From Amycolatopsis bartoniae (GTDB taxonomy: Bacteria > Actinomycetota > Actinomycetes > Mycobacteriales > Pseudonocardiaceae), in NCBI RefSeq assembly GCF_014191255.1, contig NZ_JACHWH010000003.1:377501-441500 (forward strand): a stretch of 64,000 nucleotides of DNA. Reading direction: 5' to 3'. The notes below the pieces were generated by a model. It had not been told where the DNA came from, searched no databases, and saw only the letters and a list, made by a program, of their open reading frames with translations. Positions within the stretch are counted from its first letter, which is position 1, and every line of letters starts with the position of its first letter. Both the position numbers and the translations under genes were made by a program. Shown here piece after piece: positions 33,618 through 41,454 of this stretch.

Positions 33618-34421
33618 TCAGCCCTCCGCGACCGTCTCCAATGGACGGTCGTGCCACGCCGCCCAGTCCGAGCCGATGGCGCTCGCCGCGCGCAGCAGCA
33701 GCGGGAGGTGGTGGTCGACGAGCGTGTCCAGCGACGTCTCGGCCGCGTGGGCGTTGACGTTCACCGCCGCCACCGTGCGGCCCTCGCCGTCGCGGATGGG
33801 GGCGGCCACGGAGCGGATGCCGAGCGCCAGCTGCTCGTCCGTGACGGCCCAGCCGCGGGCACGTACCTCCCGCAGCGCCGCGTCGATCTCGTCGCGCTCC
33901 GGCTGCCAGCGCGCCGTCACCCCGGCCCGGCTCGGTTCGGCGAGCACGCGGTCCAGCTCTTCCGGTTCGAGCGCGGCGAGCAGCACCTTGCCCAGCGACG
34001 TGGCCACCGCCGGGAACCGGGTGCCGATGGTGACCGCGAGCGTGACCAGCTTCGGCACGGCGACGCGCGCCACGTACACGATGTCCGGCCCGTCGAGCTG
34101 CGCGATCGAGCAGGACTCACCGGTCTGCCGCACCAGCTCCCGCAGGTGCGGCCGGGCCAGCTCCCACAGCCCGGCCGACCCGATGTAGGCCATGCCCAGC
34201 TCCAGCACCCGCGGGGTGAGCGAGAACGCGCCGCCGTCGTTGCGGACGTAACCCAGCTGCTCCAACGTGATCAGGATCCGGCGGGCGGTGGGTCGCGCCA
34301 GCTCGGTGGCGGCCGCGACCTCGCTCAGCGACATCGCGGCCCGGCCCGGCTCGAAGCAGCGCAGCACATCGAGCCCTCGGGCCAGCGCCTCGATGAACTC
34401 CGGGTTCCCGTCTCGCCGCAT
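33618..34421 (-). CDS. IclR-family regulator, PcaR/PobR-like
   Basis: A 267-residue IclR protein: HTH at residues 9-70 (ALARGLDVLRCF, LARPTARRILITLEQLGYV) and the IclR effector domain to the end (TSLGKVLLAALEP; GIRSVAAPIRDGEG). The ARPTARRIL recognition helix is typical of the PcaR/PcaU/PobR branch, which controls protocatechuate and 4-hydroxybenzoate degradation. With a LigAB-type dioxygenase operon 2 kb away and O-demethylases further on, control of aromatic catabolism is likely. It could act on the palindrome at 27030. Confidence 0.9.
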   Translation of the reverse strand: MRRDGNPEFIEALARGLDVLRCFEPGRAAMSLSEVAAATELARPTARRILITLEQLGYVRNDGGAFSLTPRVLELGMAYIGSAGLWELARPHLRELVRQTGESCSIAQLDGPDIVYVARVAVPKLVTLAVTIGTRFPAVATSLGKVLLAALEPEELDRVLAEPSRAGVTARWQPERDEIDAALREVRARGWAVTDEQLALGIRSVAAPIRDGEGRTVAAVNVNAHAAETSLDTLVDHHLPLLLRAASAIGSDWAAWHDRPLETVAEG

Positions 34422-34445
34422 ACGAGCAGGTTAGCTGCCCGGTCG

Positions 34446-35642
34446 TCACCAGGTGACGGGCAGTTCGTGCAGCCCGTAGACGACCATGTCGTGCTTGAAC
34501 GGCAGCTGTTCGACGGGCACGGCGAGCGCGAGCGTGGGAATCCGGCGGTACAGCGTGCCGTAGACGACCTGCAGCTCCAGCCGCGCGAGCGACTGGCCGA
34601 GGCACTGGTGCACCCCGAACCCGAACGCGACGTGGTTGCGGCCCTTGCGGTGCAGGTCGAGCCGGTCCGGGTCGGCGAACACGCGCTCGTCGCGGTTGGC
34701 GGCGTCGCTCGCGAGGATCAGCCCTTCGCCCTCGCGGACCAGCTGCCCGCCCACCTCCAGGTCCTCGGTCGCCACCCGGCGCCGTCCGAAGTGGACGATC
34801 GTGAGGTAGCGCAGCAGCTCCTCGACCGCGGTCGACACGAGCCCCGGGTCGCCGTCGCGCAGCTCCGCGAGCTGGTCGGGGTGTTCGAGCAGCGCGACGG
34901 TGCCGAGCGCGATCATGTTGGCCGTGGTCTCGTGCCCGGCGACGAGCAGCAGCTGCCCCATCGACGCGATCTCCCGCCGCGTCATCTTCCCGGTGCGGTA
35001 GTGCTCGACGGCCAGCCTGCTGAAGACGTCGTCGCCGGGGTCGGCGGCCTTCTTGTCGACGAGGTCGCCCAGGTAGGCCAGCAGTTCCTCCAGCGCCTCG
35101 ACCGATTGCTCCGGGGTGGCGTCACGGGAGACGAGCGTCTTGCTGACGCGGTGGAAGAACGTGCGGTCGGCGTACGGGACACCGAGCAGTTCGCAGATCA
35201 CCAGCGACGGCACCGGGAGCGCGAGCGTCTCGACGAGGTCGGCCGGTTTCGGCCCGGCGAGCAGGTCGTCGACCAGCTCGTCGACGATGCGCTGCACGCG
35301 CGGGCGCAGGGTCTCGATCCGCCGGATGGTGAACTCGCCCGTGAGCAGCCGCCTGCCCGCGGCGTGCTCGGGATCGTCCTGGCTGATGAACGCCTTGGCG
35401 CGGCTGCGGCGCGCGGCGATGCCGGGAGTGGTGTGGGGATAGCCGGGCCGGTCGCTGTCGGCGCTGACGCGGGGGTCGCGCAGCATCGCGCGGACGTCCT
35501 CGTAGCGGGTCACCAGCCAGGGCGTGCTGCCGTCCCACAGGCGGACCCGCGTGACCGGCGCGTCGGCGCGGAGCCGGGCGAGCTCGGGTGGCGGATCCAG
35601 CGGGCAGCGGCGGGTCATGGGGAAGGCCGGGGCTTCGGTCAC
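34446..35642 (-). CDS. Cytochrome P450, CYP105-like
   Basis: A 398-residue P450. Motifs: QDDPEHAAGRRLL, I-helix LLVAGHETTANMIAL, K-helix EELLRY, heme loop FGFGVHQCLGQSLARLELQ. The loop and C-terminus match the CYP105 family of actinomycetes (xenobiotic and secondary-metabolite hydroxylases). The GTG at 35642 fits the family N-terminus; the frame is open 30 codons further but those lie in the promoter region. A TetR gene sits just upstream on the same strand and may control it. No ferredoxin is adjacent. Confidence 0.9.
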   Translation of the reverse strand: MTEAPAFPMTRRCPLDPPPELARLRADAPVTRVRLWDGSTPWLVTRYEDVRAMLRDPRVSADSDRPGYPHTTPGIAARRSRAKAFISQDDPEHAAGRRLLTGEFTIRRIETLRPRVQRIVDELVDDLLAGPKPADLVETLALPVPSLVICELLGVPYADRTFFHRVSKTLVSRDATPEQSVEALEELLAYLGDLVDKKAADPGDDVFSRLAVEHYRTGKMTRREIASMGQLLLVAGHETTANMIALGTVALLEHPDQLAELRDGDPGLVSTAVEELLRYLTIVHFGRRRVATEDLEVGGQLVREGEGLILASDAANRDERVFADPDRLDLHRKGRNHVAFGFGVHQCLGQSLARLELQVVYGTLYRRIPTLALAVPVEQLPFKHDMVVYGLHELPVTW

Positions 35643-35773
35643 GGGAAGTTCCCAAACGTTCGTTCGGATACTTGCTGAACAGATGTTAGGCAGCCTGGTG
35701 GGGAATTGTCGAAGGATCGGGAAGGCGATCACCCGGGTGGCTCAATCGGGCTGGGGCACAACGGAACTTTCGC

Positions 35774-36385
35774 TCAGGCGAAGACCAGGCCCACCAGTTC
35801 GTCGACGAAGTCGGGCACGCCCTGCGCGCTCCGTTCGCTGGGGTTGCTGTGCAGGAGGGCGACCCGGCCGTGGGCGCCGACGAAGACGATGACCGCCGCA
35901 CGGTCGGCGGGCAGGCGCAGGGCGTGCCCGGCGTCGGCGCAGCGTTCGAACGCCTCGGTGAGCATCGCGATGACGTCCATCAGCGGACCGCGGGGCGCGG
36001 CGGGGTCGCGGTGGGCCAGCATGAGCCGGTAGTGGCCGGGGTTGCCCACGGCGAAGGTGCAGTAGGCGTGCAGCTGCTCCCGAACGCGGGCGACGACATC
36101 GTGCTCGGGTGGGCGGGCGTCGGCGTCACACATGAGCGTCCGCAGCCGGGCGAACTCGTGCTCGCGCAGCCCGCGGACGAGGGCCGCCCGGTCGGCGAAG
36201 TGCTGGTAGATGCTGGCGGGAGCGATGCCGGCGGCCCGCGCGACCCCGCGGATGGTGAGCCCGTCCTCCCCGCCGAGCCCCGACAGCAGCGTGCTCGCGG
36301 CGGCGAGGATCTCCCCGCGCAGCCGCTCACCCTCACCCCAGCGGTTCCGGGTGCGGGCGGGTGCGGTGCTCACCTCGTCGGTCAC
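35774..36385 (-). CDS. TetR-family regulator
   Basis: A 203-residue TetR protein with HTH DGLTIRGVARAAGIAPASIYQHF at about residues 44-66 (shown by ARAAGIAPASIYQHF) and a C-terminal TetR_C-type ligand domain. It lies 131 bases upstream of the CYP105-like gene on the same strand, so it may regulate that P450 and its own expression. GTG start at 36385; another GTG four codons later is possible. Ligand unknown. Confidence 0.88.
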   Translation of the reverse strand: MTDEVSTAPARTRNRWGEGERLRGEILAAASTLLSGLGGEDGLTIRGVARAAGIAPASIYQHFADRAALVRGLREHEFARLRTLMCDADARPPEHDVVARVREQLHAYCTFAVGNPGHYRLMLAHRDPAAPRGPLMDVIAMLTEAFERCADAGHALRLPADRAAVIVFVGAHGRVALLHSNPSERSAQGVPDFVDELVGLVFA

Positions 36386-36395
36386 CAGGCCATTC

Positions 36396-36983
36396 TCACC
36401 CGCCGGGCGGGCGGCGGCGGGTTGGGGCCGTGGCGAGGGCGCGCAGCTCGTCGAACGCCCGCTGCAGGTGTGCCTCCGGGCTCTGCGCGGGATCGTCGAC
36501 CCACGCTTGGACCGCGTGCTGGTAGGCGGCCCAGCCGGTGCGGGCGGCCAGGCGCGCCACGCCGTCGGGGATCCCGCGCTGCCGCAGCGCCTCCGCCACG
36601 GCGTCGATGAGCAGCGCGTGCTTGGCCAGTTCGCGTTCGCGCAGCGCCGGGGTCGCCGCGATGACCCGCCACCGGGGCTGGGAGTACGGGCGGTTGTGCT
36701 CCAGGTTCCGCGCGGACGTGCGGAACGCGGACAGCAGCACCTCGAACGGTTCCAGCCCCTCGGGTGCTTCGGCCACCGCTCGCATGAGCGCGGCACGCAG
36801 GTCCGCCTCACCGTCGAAGAGCACCTCCCGCTTGTCGGGGAAGTGCCGGAAGAACGTGCGCTCGTTGACGCCGGCCCTGGCGGCGATCTCCGCCGCCGTG
36901 GTCCGGTCGAACCCTCGTTCCAGGTACAGCTCCAGCGCCGCCTCCCGGAGGCGGCGGCGAGCCTCTGCTCCACTCCGCGGCAC
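36396..36983 (-). CDS. TetR-family regulator of the divergent epimerase-like gene
   Basis: A 195-residue TetR protein: HTH TTAAEIAARAGVNERTFFRHF at about residues 28-48 (core ARAGVNERTFFRHF) and a C-terminal dimerisation/ligand domain. It is divergent from an NAD-dependent epimerase-like gene across 117 bases that contain four copies of one palindromic operator, so it very likely represses that gene and itself. It ends 10 bases before the next TetR gene, and the two may be co-transcribed. Confidence 0.92.
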   Translation of the reverse strand: MPRSGAEARRRLREAALELYLERGFDRTTAAEIAARAGVNERTFFRHFPDKREVLFDGEADLRAALMRAVAEAPEGLEPFEVLLSAFRTSARNLEHNRPYSQPRWRVIAATPALRERELAKHALLIDAVAEALRQRGIPDGVARLAARTGWAAYQHAVQAWVDDPAQSPEAHLQRAFDELRALATAPTRRRPPGG

Positions 36984-36995
36984 TCGTCGAGGTTA

Positions 36996-37080
36996 GGCCA
37001 GTGACTGGCCTCACGTTGCGCCAGTCCCTGGCACTACGCGTAAGGTCAGCGACTGGCGTTACTTAGTGCCAGTCGCTGGC
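36996..37080. promoter_or_regulatory. Four tandem operators between TetR and epimerase-like genes
   Basis: Four copies of a 13-base palindrome of consensus GCCAGTSRCTGGC lie at 36998-37008 (inside the perfect 15-mer GGCCAGTGACTGGCC, 36996-37010), 37020-37032, 37045-37057 (one arm degenerate) and 37068-37080. Centre spacings are about 23, 25 and 23 bases, roughly two helical turns, so bound dimers would line up on one DNA face. The adjacent TetR protein is the natural ligand. Confidence 0.8.
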
Positions 37081-37100
37081 GTAAAAACTGGGAGAGTTCC

Positions 37101-38051
37101 ATGCATGTCTTCGTCACCGGCGGAACCGGCCAGACCGGCCCCGCCGTCGTCGCCGAGCTCGTCGCGGCCGGGCACACCGTCACCGGCCTGGCCCGGTCGG
37201 ACACCGCCGCCGCCCGGCTGGAGTCGCTGGGCGCCACGCCACACCGCGGTTCCCTCGACGACCTCGACAGCCTCCGTCGCGGCGCCGAAGCCGCCGACGG
37301 CGTCCTGCACATGGCTTACGGCGGCGACTACGCGGATCCCGAGGACCTCGTCCGCCGCGACCGCGCGGCGATCGAAGCGCTGGGGCAGCCGCTGGCCGGG
37401 ACCGGCAAGCCGCTCGTCAGCACGTCGGGCACTTTGGTGATGAAGCCGGGCCGGGTCAGCACCGAGCGGGACGAGCCGGACCCCGGCTCCGTCGCCGCCT
37501 TCCGCATCGCGGGGGAGCGGGCCTGTCTGGGCTTCGCCGGGCGAGGAGTCCGGGCCTGCGTCGTGCGGCTCGCTCCGACCGTGCACGGCCCGGCGGACCA
37601 CGGGTTCATCCCCGCGCTGGTCGCGGCCGCACGCAGGGCGGGCGTCTCGGCCCATGTCGGCGACGGCACGAACCGGTGGCCCGCCGTCCACCGCGCCGAC
37701 GCCGCCCGCCTTTTCCGGCTGGCGCTGGAAAAGGCTCCCGCCGGCAGCGTGCTGCACGGTGTCGGCGAGAGCGCCGTCACGATCAGGAGCATCGCGGAGC
37801 GGATCGCGCGGCAGCTGGGCGTCGCCAGCACCTCGCTGACCCTCGAACAGGCCGCCGAGCACCTCGGGAACCCGTTCCTGGCGCGGTTCTTCTCCCTCGA
37901 CGTGCCCGTCTCCAGCGAGCACACGCAGGCACTGCTGGGCTGGTCGCCGCGGCACCCGACCTTGCTGGAGGACCTGGAGACCGGCGACTACTTCACTTCG
38001 GAGGCCACCGAACGCGCCGAGCGGATCTGGTCACCGCGTCACCGGAGCTGA
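37101..38051 (+). CDS. NAD-dependent epimerase/dehydratase-like oxidoreductase
   Basis: A 316-residue extended SDR. The N-terminal FVTGGTGQTGPAVV is the NAD(P)-binding motif; the usual YxxxK is not clear at the expected position (the region reads VSTSGTLVMKPG), so this may be an atypical SDR or an NmrA-like sensor. Controlled by the divergent TetR through four operators. Relatives next to TetR genes are mostly uncharacterised reductases. Substrate unknown. Confidence 0.85.
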   Translation: MHVFVTGGTGQTGPAVVAELVAAGHTVTGLARSDTAAARLESLGATPHRGSLDDLDSLRRGAEAADGVLHMAYGGDYADPEDLVRRDRAAIEALGQPLAGTGKPLVSTSGTLVMKPGRVSTERDEPDPGSVAAFRIAGERACLGFAGRGVRACVVRLAPTVHGPADHGFIPALVAAARRAGVSAHVGDGTNRWPAVHRADAARLFRLALEKAPAGSVLHGVGESAVTIRSIAERIARQLGVASTSLTLEQAAEHLGNPFLARFFSLDVPVSSEHTQALLGWSPRHPTLLEDLETGDYFTSEATERAERIWSPRHRS

Positions 38052-38058
38052 GGCACGC

Positions 38059-38715
38059 TCAGGAGGACCGGCCGGTCGCCAGCCGGCGCAGGGTTCCGGC
38101 GACACCGTCCCAGTGTTCGCGGGTCGCCTGCTCCGCCTGCCGCCGGTCGTGGGTGCACACGGCGTCGATGATCCGCAGGTGGTTCCGCGTGCCCTGGGCC
38201 GCCTGGCCGGGCAGCAGCGCGACCTGGAGCTCGTACCGCACGCTCTGGTACCGCAACCGCTCCAGGATCTCCGCGGCGGTGGTCTGCCGCGAAAACTCCC
38301 GCAGCCGCACGTGCAACTGCTGGCTCAGCCTGGTGTACACCACCGCGTCTCCCGCTGCCTCACGCAGTTTCCGCTCGACGAGCCGCAGTTGCCTGCGCTC
38401 CGGTGCGGTCGCGGCGTGCGCGGCCTTGGCCGCGCACAAGGCTTCCAGCACCGCGCGGACCTCCGTGATCTCGACGGCTTCCGGCAGCTGGACCGGGCGG
38501 ACGCGGGCGCCCCTGTTCCGCTCGCGCGCCACGAGTCCTTCGTTGCTCAGCAACACGATCGCCTCGCGGACGGCGCCGCGCGACGTGCCGTGCCGCCTCG
38601 CCAGCTCCGCCTCCACCAGCCGCTGCCCGGGGGACAACTCGCCGTGGTAGATCGCCGTCCGGAGGTGCTCCAGCAGGGTGGTCGCCGCCGGCGGGCGGGG
38701 CTCGGGCGGCGGCAT
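38059..38715 (-). CDS. GntR-family regulator (FCD subfamily)
   Basis: A 218-residue GntR protein: winged helix at residues 10-75 (LRTAIYHGELSPGQRLVEAE, then TSRGAVREAIVLLSNEGLV) and an all-helical FCD effector domain. FCD regulators usually sense organic acids or sugars acids of catabolic pathways. The frame is open upstream to 39423, but that overlaps the histidine kinase gene on the other strand. The ATG at 38715 matches the family N-terminus. Divergent from the kinase gene by 208 bases. Confidence 0.9.
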   Translation of the reverse strand: MPPPEPRPPAATTLLEHLRTAIYHGELSPGQRLVEAELARRHGTSRGAVREAIVLLSNEGLVARERNRGARVRPVQLPEAVEITEVRAVLEALCAAKAAHAATAPERRQLRLVERKLREAAGDAVVYTRLSQQLHVRLREFSRQTTAAEILERLRYQSVRYELQVALLPGQAAQGTRNHLRIIDAVCTHDRRQAEQATREHWDGVAGTLRRLATGRSS

Positions 38716-38923
38716 GGCGTCGATTCTGGGACACCGGCGTGAGGGCGGGAACCCCGTGCCACGCAATGCCCCGGCCGTTCCGCGACATTCGTCGTACGTG
38801 GTCCGCGACGGGGTGCGCGGTGATCGGCAGAAACACCCGCGCGCCCCCTTGCGGGGGGCCGGACCACCTGCACAGACTGGGGCCGCGCAACTCGCGTGAC
38901 GACGCTGCACGAAGGGGTCCGGC

Positions 38924-40159
38924 GTGACGGAAGTGGTGCCCGACGCGGCCGTGGTCTGTCCGGGCTGCGGCCGGCCACCGGGTGACGTGGGCGGGTTCGA
39001 CGACGCTCGCCGCCGCCAGCGCAGGCTCGCGGCCATCGCGCGGGCGGCCTCCAGCGTCGCCGATGCCGCGTCGCTGAGCGTGACCCTCGACGTCGTCGCG
39101 CGGGAGGTCCTGCAGGCGAGCCACCTCGCGGCCGTGCAGATCCTGCGTGTCGAACACGGCGCGATGCGCGTGGTCGGCAAGGCCGGGTTCACCGACGCCG
39201 ACGACTTCGCCGAACGGCTGGAGGAGTGCCGCAAGCTGGGCGCGCGCCTGAGGTTCGTCGAGGCCTTCGAGTCGCGGGAACGTGTCGTCGTGCCGCACCG
39301 CAAGGCCGGGGTGCTCGCCGACCCGCACTGGGCGCCCCTGCACGCGATCATGGGCGCGCCGGACTGGGACACGTTCGTCGCCGTCCCGCTCGTCGTGCGC
39401 GGGCGCGCGGTCGGGGTGCTCAACGCGTTCTACTCCGCGGGCGAGGACCCGAACCAGGAGACGCTGGAGTTCCTCGACGCGATGGCCGACCAGGCCGCGA
39501 TGGCCGTCGACTCCGCCGAGCTGCTCGCGCGCTCCCGGCACGAGGCGCGGCTGGCCGAACGCGCCCGGCTCGCCCGGGAGCTGCACGATTCCGTGGTGCA
39601 GCAGGTGTTCTCCATGCGGATGCACGCGAAAGCCCTGCGCGCGCAGGTCGGCAGCGCCACGCCGGACCAGGTGCGCGGCGTCGCCGACGAGCTGCTCGGC
39701 CTCGCCCAGAACGCGCTCGCCGACCTGCGTGGGCTCGTCCTGCAGCTGCACCCGCTGGAGCTGGCCGGGCGCGGGCTCGCCGCCGCCGTGCGCACGCACG
39801 CCGAGTCGCTGCAGGCCGCGTCCGGGGTGCGGATCCGGATCGTTGCCGACGAGCTGCCGGACCTGCCGACCGGGTTGCAGGACGACGCGTACCGGATCGT
39901 CCAGGAGGCGCTGCACAACGTGGTCAAGCACGCGCAGGCCACGTCCGCCGTCGTGTCCATCGGCGTGGCGGGCGGGACGTTGACGCTGGAGGTGCGCGAC
40001 GACGGCGTGGGGCTGGCCGGCGAGCCGCGGCCGCACGCGCTCGGGCTGGTGTCGATGCGGGAGCGGGCACAACAGTGGGGTGGGAGCATGGAGATCGGGA
40101 ACACCGCGGGCGGTTGCCGGGTGCTGGTGCGCATGGCCGTGCCGGAGGGGCGGTCGTGA
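38924..40159 (+). CDS. Sensor histidine kinase, GAF plus HisKA_3 (NarL-type)
   Basis: A 411-residue soluble kinase. A short N-terminal CPGCG motif at residues 12-16 is followed by a GAF domain (about 40-205), the HisKA_3 dimerisation/phosphorylation helix ARELHDSVVQQVF with its His near residue 222, and a HATPase domain (EALHNVVKHAQ; DDGVGL). There is no membrane segment, so it senses an intracellular signal through GAF. The GTG at 38924 starts the first CxxC-containing segment. Overlaps the response regulator gene by 4 bases, so they are a two-component pair. Confidence 0.92.
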   Translation: MTEVVPDAAVVCPGCGRPPGDVGGFDDARRRQRRLAAIARAASSVADAASLSVTLDVVAREVLQASHLAAVQILRVEHGAMRVVGKAGFTDADDFAERLEECRKLGARLRFVEAFESRERVVVPHRKAGVLADPHWAPLHAIMGAPDWDTFVAVPLVVRGRAVGVLNAFYSAGEDPNQETLEFLDAMADQAAMAVDSAELLARSRHEARLAERARLARELHDSVVQQVFSMRMHAKALRAQVGSATPDQVRGVADELLGLAQNALADLRGLVLQLHPLELAGRGLAAAVRTHAESLQAASGVRIRIVADELPDLPTGLQDDAYRIVQEALHNVVKHAQATSAVVSIGVAGGTLTLEVRDDGVGLAGEPRPHALGLVSMRERAQQWGGSMEIGNTAGGCRVLVRMAVPEGRS

Positions 40160-40836
40160 TCGTGGCGGGCCGGGACCAGATCGGCGTGCTGGTGGTGGAC
40201 GACCACGCCGTGGTGCGGCGCGGGCTGGCTGCGTACCTGGAGAGCGCCGAGGGCATCGAGGTGGTCGCGGAGGCCACCGACGGTCAGGACGCGCTGGCGG
40301 TGCTCGCCCGCCTGGCGGCGCAGGGCCGGTTGCCGCGCGTGGTGCTGATGGACGTGCTCATGCCGCGCCTGGACGGCATTTCGGCGCTGGCGGCGGTGGT
40401 GGCGAAGTACCCCGACGTGCGCGTGGTGGTGCTGACGAGCTTCGGCGAGACCGAACGCGTCCACGCGGCACTCCAGGCCGGGGCGGCGGGCTACCTGCTG
40501 AAGGACGCCGACCCGGACGAGGTCGCGGCCGCCATCCGCGCCGCGGCGCGCGGTGAGGTGCACCTGGATCCGGCCGTGGCAGGAAGGCTGACCCGGCAAC
40601 TGGTGTCGCCGCCGATGGGGCTGGCGGCGCTGACGGCGAGGGAACGCACGATTCTGACGCTTGTGGCGCGAGGATTGTCGAACCGGCAGATCGCGAACGA
40701 ACTGTCGATCAGCGAGCGTACTGCCCGGACCCACGTCAGCCACGTGCTGACAAAGCTGCAGTTGCCATCCCGCACACAGGCCGCGTTGTTCGCCATCAGG
40801 GAGGGACTGATAGACGCCCCCAACGGCCAGGGTTGA
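40156..40836 (+). CDS. NarL/LuxR-type response regulator
   Basis: A 226-residue response regulator: receiver domain with acidic pocket Asp15-Asp16, phospho-acceptor Asp66 (VLMDVLMPR) and the LTS and K (LLKDADPDEV) switch residues, then a LuxR-type HTH near residues 160-225 (LTARERTILTLVARGLSNRQ). Partner of the GAF kinase it overlaps. A GTG two codons later is an alternative start. Targets are unknown; the NDMA-dependent alcohol dehydrogenase operon begins 619 bases downstream. Confidence 0.93.
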   Translation: MIVAGRDQIGVLVVDDHAVVRRGLAAYLESAEGIEVVAEATDGQDALAVLARLAAQGRLPRVVLMDVLMPRLDGISALAAVVAKYPDVRVVVLTSFGETERVHAALQAGAAGYLLKDADPDEVAAAIRAAARGEVHLDPAVAGRLTRQLVSPPMGLAALTARERTILTLVARGLSNRQIANELSISERTARTHVSHVLTKLQLPSRTQAALFAIREGLIDAPNGQG

Positions 40837-40840
40837 AAAC

Positions 40841-40997
40841 CCCAGAGTTGGGTGGTCATCCCGTCGCCTGATTCAGGACGATCACTTTGAGCCAGGCCCG
40901 CAACCTTTTTCGAGACCGCAGCTGGCCATGCCAAGCTTGCGGGTCTGGCTCAAAGTGATATGCACAAACCGCAGGCGACGGGATGATCACTCAACTC
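40841..40997 (+). repeat. Composite palindromic element, module 1, copy B
   Basis: Second copy of the element at 26614. Outer arms 40845-40870 and 40972-40997 pair over 26 bases with two G-T pairs; inner arms 40881-40903 and 40938-40960 pair over 23 bases with one G-T pair. Compared with copy A the inner stem has GAGCC opposite GGCTC where A has GGCTC opposite GAGCC, a compensatory exchange. It starts right after the response regulator stop and could also act as its terminator. Confidence 0.8.
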
Positions 40998-41171
40998 GAC
41001 CACCCACCCGAGGTGAGGTGGAGGGCTTTCCCCATCATCCTGGAGCCTGCCCGCCGGCGAGGCATTCTTTTCATCTTTTGTCTTTCGTCCCAGCGTGGTC
41101 ACCAGCGGTGGGCCGGGCGCGGGCGCCCTCCAATGCCCGGCCACCCCCGCCCCATCCCCTTGATCGTTTAA

Positions 41172-41250
41172 CGGTTGACTCACCGCGTCAAGGGCGCCTG
41201 CGGCGTCGCTGCGCGATCGCTGCGCGACCCTTGACCCGGCGAGCCAACCG
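41172..41250 (-). repeat. Composite palindromic element, module 2, copy B
   Basis: Second copy of the module at 26843. Arms 41172-41194 and 41228-41250 pair with three mismatches, two of which are G-T pairs on the minus strand. The loop holds the same tandem TCGCTGCGCGA repeat. Between the modules (40998-41171) and after this one to 41454 I see no supported gene; tiny open frames there overlap the palindromes. Confidence 0.75.
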
Positions 41251-41454
41251 CCAATGAGGCTGGGGATCGGGGACGGGGGAGGCCTGGGCGTGTGCCGGGC
41301 GGCTTTCGTCGGCGGGTGGCGGTGGCGAAGGTGGGGGTGGCTGTTGGTGGTGGGGCGATCCTGCCTTTCGCGGGGTGGAATGGGGGTGGTCGCTGTCTTT
41401 CCTTCGGGCGATGGTGGAGCCACTGCCGCAACGGGGCCGTGGGAGGAGAGCCGG

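Noticed and set aside
35650-35690. TetR operator upstream of the CYP105-like gene
   Set aside because: AACGTTCGTT-like sequence is suggestive, but no clear symmetric pair could be defined.
26614-41262. Insertion sequences or CRISPR at the two dispersed repeats
   Set aside because: No transposase, no regular repeat-spacer array, no visible target duplication; the 11-base tandem in the loop occurs only twice.
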